A DNA stretch of 64,000 bases from Bacteroidetes bacterium GWF2_38_335 (GTDB taxonomy: Bacteria; Bacteroidota; Bacteroidia; Bacteroidales; GWF2-38-335), in NCBI GenBank assembly GCA_001769535.1, contig MEOH01000010.1, forward strand, positions 440,414-504,413, in the 5' to 3' direction. A model generated the notes under the pieces. The model did no database searches. It was not told the DNA's origin and was given only the letters and a program-made list of their open reading frames with translations. The position numbers and the translations under genes are program-made. Below are positions 62,024 to 64,000 of the stretch, in pieces; position 1 is the first letter of the stretch; every line of letters starts with the position of its first letter.

Positions 62024-63977
62024 AAATTGAAACTACCTTGAATTCGGTCCTTCTGTTTTTGGCTCGGGCGGCATCAGTGTCTTCGTTTATCAAAGGAATG
62101 GAAAACCCATAACCCTTATAGGTTAATCTGGTTTTGTCGATTCCTTTCTGAACCAGATAATTATAAACAGATTTTGCCCTGTTTTCTGAAAGTTTCAGAT
62201 TGTATTCTTTTGTTCCGATATTGTCGGTATGTCCGCGTATCTCTATTTTTACATTAGGATTATTGTCCAGAAAGGATTTCAGTACATCCAGTTCTGCAAT
62301 AGATTCTCCTTTTAAAGCAAAGGAGTCTGTATCAAAGAAAATATTGTTGAGGATTACGATTTCATCTTTTTGAATAGGGGTAAGCGGAATGTTTTTTTCA
62401 AAGGGTTTTGTTGGATCTTCCTGACTTTTGAGTGAAAAGTTTTCCGAATAAAACAAATAACCGCTTTTGGAAGCTTCAAAAGCATAGCTTCGGTCAACGG
62501 GAATGCAAACCAGATATTCTCCCGTTTCCGGATAGGATTCAGATTTTGCAACAATTTTCCTTGTTTCAAGATCTATTAGATCAAAAGATGTGCTCAGGCG
62601 TTTTTTTGTTTTAGCATCATAAAAATACCCCTTCATATAGGTGACCGGTATGGGCCGGACTTCCTTATGCAGTTCAAAGCTGTAAATATCTTTTCTTTCT
62701 GAGCCCTCGCGGTCGGACGAAAACATTGCCAGTTCACCTTTTGAGTTAACAATCAAACCGATTTCATTCATATAGGTGTTTATTGGATATCCCAGATTAA
62801 CAGGTTCTGACCATGTTCCGTCAGGATTTAGACGGGTAACAAAAATATCAAACCCGCCCATTCCGGTATGTGTATCCGATGAAAAGTAAAGAGTTCGGCC
62901 ATCCGGATGGATAAATGGCGAACATTCATTTCCATAGGTGTTGACAGGTTCGCCCAGGTTTACCGGACTGCTCCATTTGCCGTCATCCGATTTATAGGCT
63001 ACCCATAAATCCTGAGTAACAATGCGTTCATTCTCCGGATCTCTTACTCCGCCAGCCCTGTTAGAAGTGAAAAACAGCGTTTTTCCGTCTGCTGAAATAC
63101 TGGGTTGAGCTTCCCATGCTGCTGAGTTAACTGGTTTTCCGAGGTTTCCCGGATTTTCCCAGAATTCACCCAGGGAACGCGAAAAATAAATATCACAGCT
63201 GCCAAAATCTTCAGGTCTTTCGCAAACGGTATAAAAGAACCACTGACCATCTGCCGAAAACGACTGAGCACCTTCATTATTGCCGGTGTTAATGGGTTTT
63301 CCCATATTTCTAATCTGTGACCATTCTCCGTCAACTTTACTGGAAATAAAAAAATCTTCCTGTGAATTCATTATCGAAATTTCGTATCTGCTGTCTTTGG
63401 GGAGCAAGACTGTTGTGGTAAGAATTTGTTCATCAGCGGTTAGTGAAGGCCAATAATCATCATATTTTGTGTTGATTAGCTTTCCGAGGTTTTTGGGATC
63501 AAAGGGTACAGGGTTTCGCATAGCGTTTATGCCAAATTCGGCCTTTTTCAGTAATTCCTGTGCCCATTCTTTAATTGTAGGATCGGTTTTTGGGGATGAG
63601 ATGCATGTGTTAACCGACTTCTTTGCATCTTCATATTTACCCATGGAAAGATACCCTGATGCCAGGAAAAAGTATATCTTACCGTCATAATCCGGTTTAA
63701 TGGAAATTACTTTTTCATAACAACCGACCATTTTTTCAAATTCCCATTTTTCATTATAAATATTGGCCATGATGAGATAAGGTTCAATAAATGCGGGATC
63801 AGTTTTAACGGCTGATTCGAAAAGTTTTAATGCCTCATCATCATTTCGGTTATTGTATTCCTCTACACCTTTATCGAAGTATTTGATTGCTTTTTTTGAT
63901 GTGGTTGAATAATCAATTTGTGAAAATGAAGAAGAAAATAAAAAAGTCAGAAATATAAATAGTGTTAAAGTTTTCAT
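62022..63977 (-). CDS. PorE-like OmpA-domain protein (TPR + PD40 propeller + OmpA)
   Basis: A 651-residue exported protein with the domain order of T9SS component PorE: N-terminal TPR repeats (about 25-130), a PD40 beta-propeller (about 165-440, for example GAQSFSADGQWFFYT, QPSISADGKTLFFTS, CSPFIHPDGRTLYFSS), a carboxypeptidase-regulatory-like segment (about 445-530, MKGYFYDAKTKKRL) and a C-terminal peptidoglycan-binding OmpA domain (IFFDTDSFALKG, IRGHTDNIGTKEYN, LSENRAKS). In Porphyromonas PorE is a lipoprotein; here the signal (MKTLTLFIFLTFLFSSSFSQ) has no lipobox Cys. Other Bacteroidota OmpA-propeller proteins share this layout, so PorE orthology is not proven. Confidence 0.85.
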   Translation of the reverse strand: MKTLTLFIFLTFLFSSSFSQIDYSTTSKKAIKYFDKGVEEYNNRNDDEALKLFESAVKTDPAFIEPYLIMANIYNEKWEFEKMVGCYEKVISIKPDYDGKIYFFLASGYLSMGKYEDAKKSVNTCISSPKTDPTIKEWAQELLKKAEFGINAMRNPVPFDPKNLGKLINTKYDDYWPSLTADEQILTTTVLLPKDSRYEISIMNSQEDFFISSKVDGEWSQIRNMGKPINTGNNEGAQSFSADGQWFFYTVCERPEDFGSCDIYFSRSLGEFWENPGNLGKPVNSAAWEAQPSISADGKTLFFTSNRAGGVRDPENERIVTQDLWVAYKSDDGKWSSPVNLGEPVNTYGNECSPFIHPDGRTLYFSSDTHTGMGGFDIFVTRLNPDGTWSEPVNLGYPINTYMNEIGLIVNSKGELAMFSSDREGSERKDIYSFELHKEVRPIPVTYMKGYFYDAKTKKRLSTSFDLIDLETRKIVAKSESYPETGEYLVCIPVDRSYAFEASKSGYLFYSENFSLKSQEDPTKPFEKNIPLTPIQKDEIVILNNIFFDTDSFALKGESIAELDVLKSFLDNNPNVKIEIRGHTDNIGTKEYNLKLSENRAKSVYNYLVQKGIDKTRLTYKGYGFSIPLINEDTDAARAKNRRTEFKVVSI

Positions 63978-64000
63978 GGTTTATGGAATTTTCATGAATT

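Overview
The window reads as a chromosomal segment of a Bacteroidota bacterium, most likely Bacteroidales-like. Four things point there: several secreted proteins with type IX secretion (T9SS) C-terminal sorting domains, a PorP/SprF-type and a PorE-like protein, a Bacteroidota-style GlmU variant, and promoters of the TTTG-N19-21-TAnnTTTG type with no clear Shine-Dalgarno sequences. I saw no tRNA, rRNA, CRISPR array or insertion sequence. Non-ATG starts (TTG, one GTG) are frequent.

Layout. 1-7.7 kb: the 3' end of purH, then the rod-shape operon mreB-mreC-mreD-mrdA(PBP2)-rodA and a GlmU-like sugar nucleotidyltransferase. 7.8-14.5 kb: lon, a small acidic/lysine-rich lipoprotein gene with its own promoter and terminator, an AI-2E-family permease, a PKD/gliding-CTD secreted protein, obgE and a PAP2 phosphatase. 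14.5-23.6 kb: two paralogous MBOAT + AlgX-like cassettes (polysaccharide O-acetylation type) flanking an orphan sigma-54-type response regulator and a DUF6056-like membrane protein. 23.7-33.7 kb: a large papain-family T9SS cargo, a GH16-like lipoprotein, a Ppx/GppA phosphatase and a NatAB-like ABC exporter. 33.8-38.5 kb: an operon of YceI, a DUF5777-like beta-barrel and a CxxCH lipoprotein, then a BNR/Asp-box T9SS protein. 38.7-49.5 kb: an outer-membrane-type protein, a free-standing lipid-anchored SecD periplasmic domain, three RNA-modification genes, an ankyrin-TonB fusion, two FKBP lipoproteins with NrnA, a DUF169 protein, a T9SS protein and a lytic transglycosylase. 49.8-64 kb: a 3700-residue repeat adhesin, its PorP/SprF partner and a PorE-like OmpA protein.

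How the genes fit together. Much of the window concerns the envelope: wall elongation (Mre/PBP2/RodA, transglycosylase), surface polysaccharide modification (MBOAT/AlgX, GH16-like), and secretion and folding of surface proteins (T9SS cargo, PorP/SprF, PorE-like, FKBPs, SecD-like lipoprotein).

The least explained items are three. A roughly 37-residue motif recurs in both AlgX-like proteins and in the GH16-like lipoprotein. A SecD P1 domain is detached from any translocase. The adhesin carries 31 repeats of 88 residues, with a three-unit super-period whose DNA has drifted mostly at synonymous sites.
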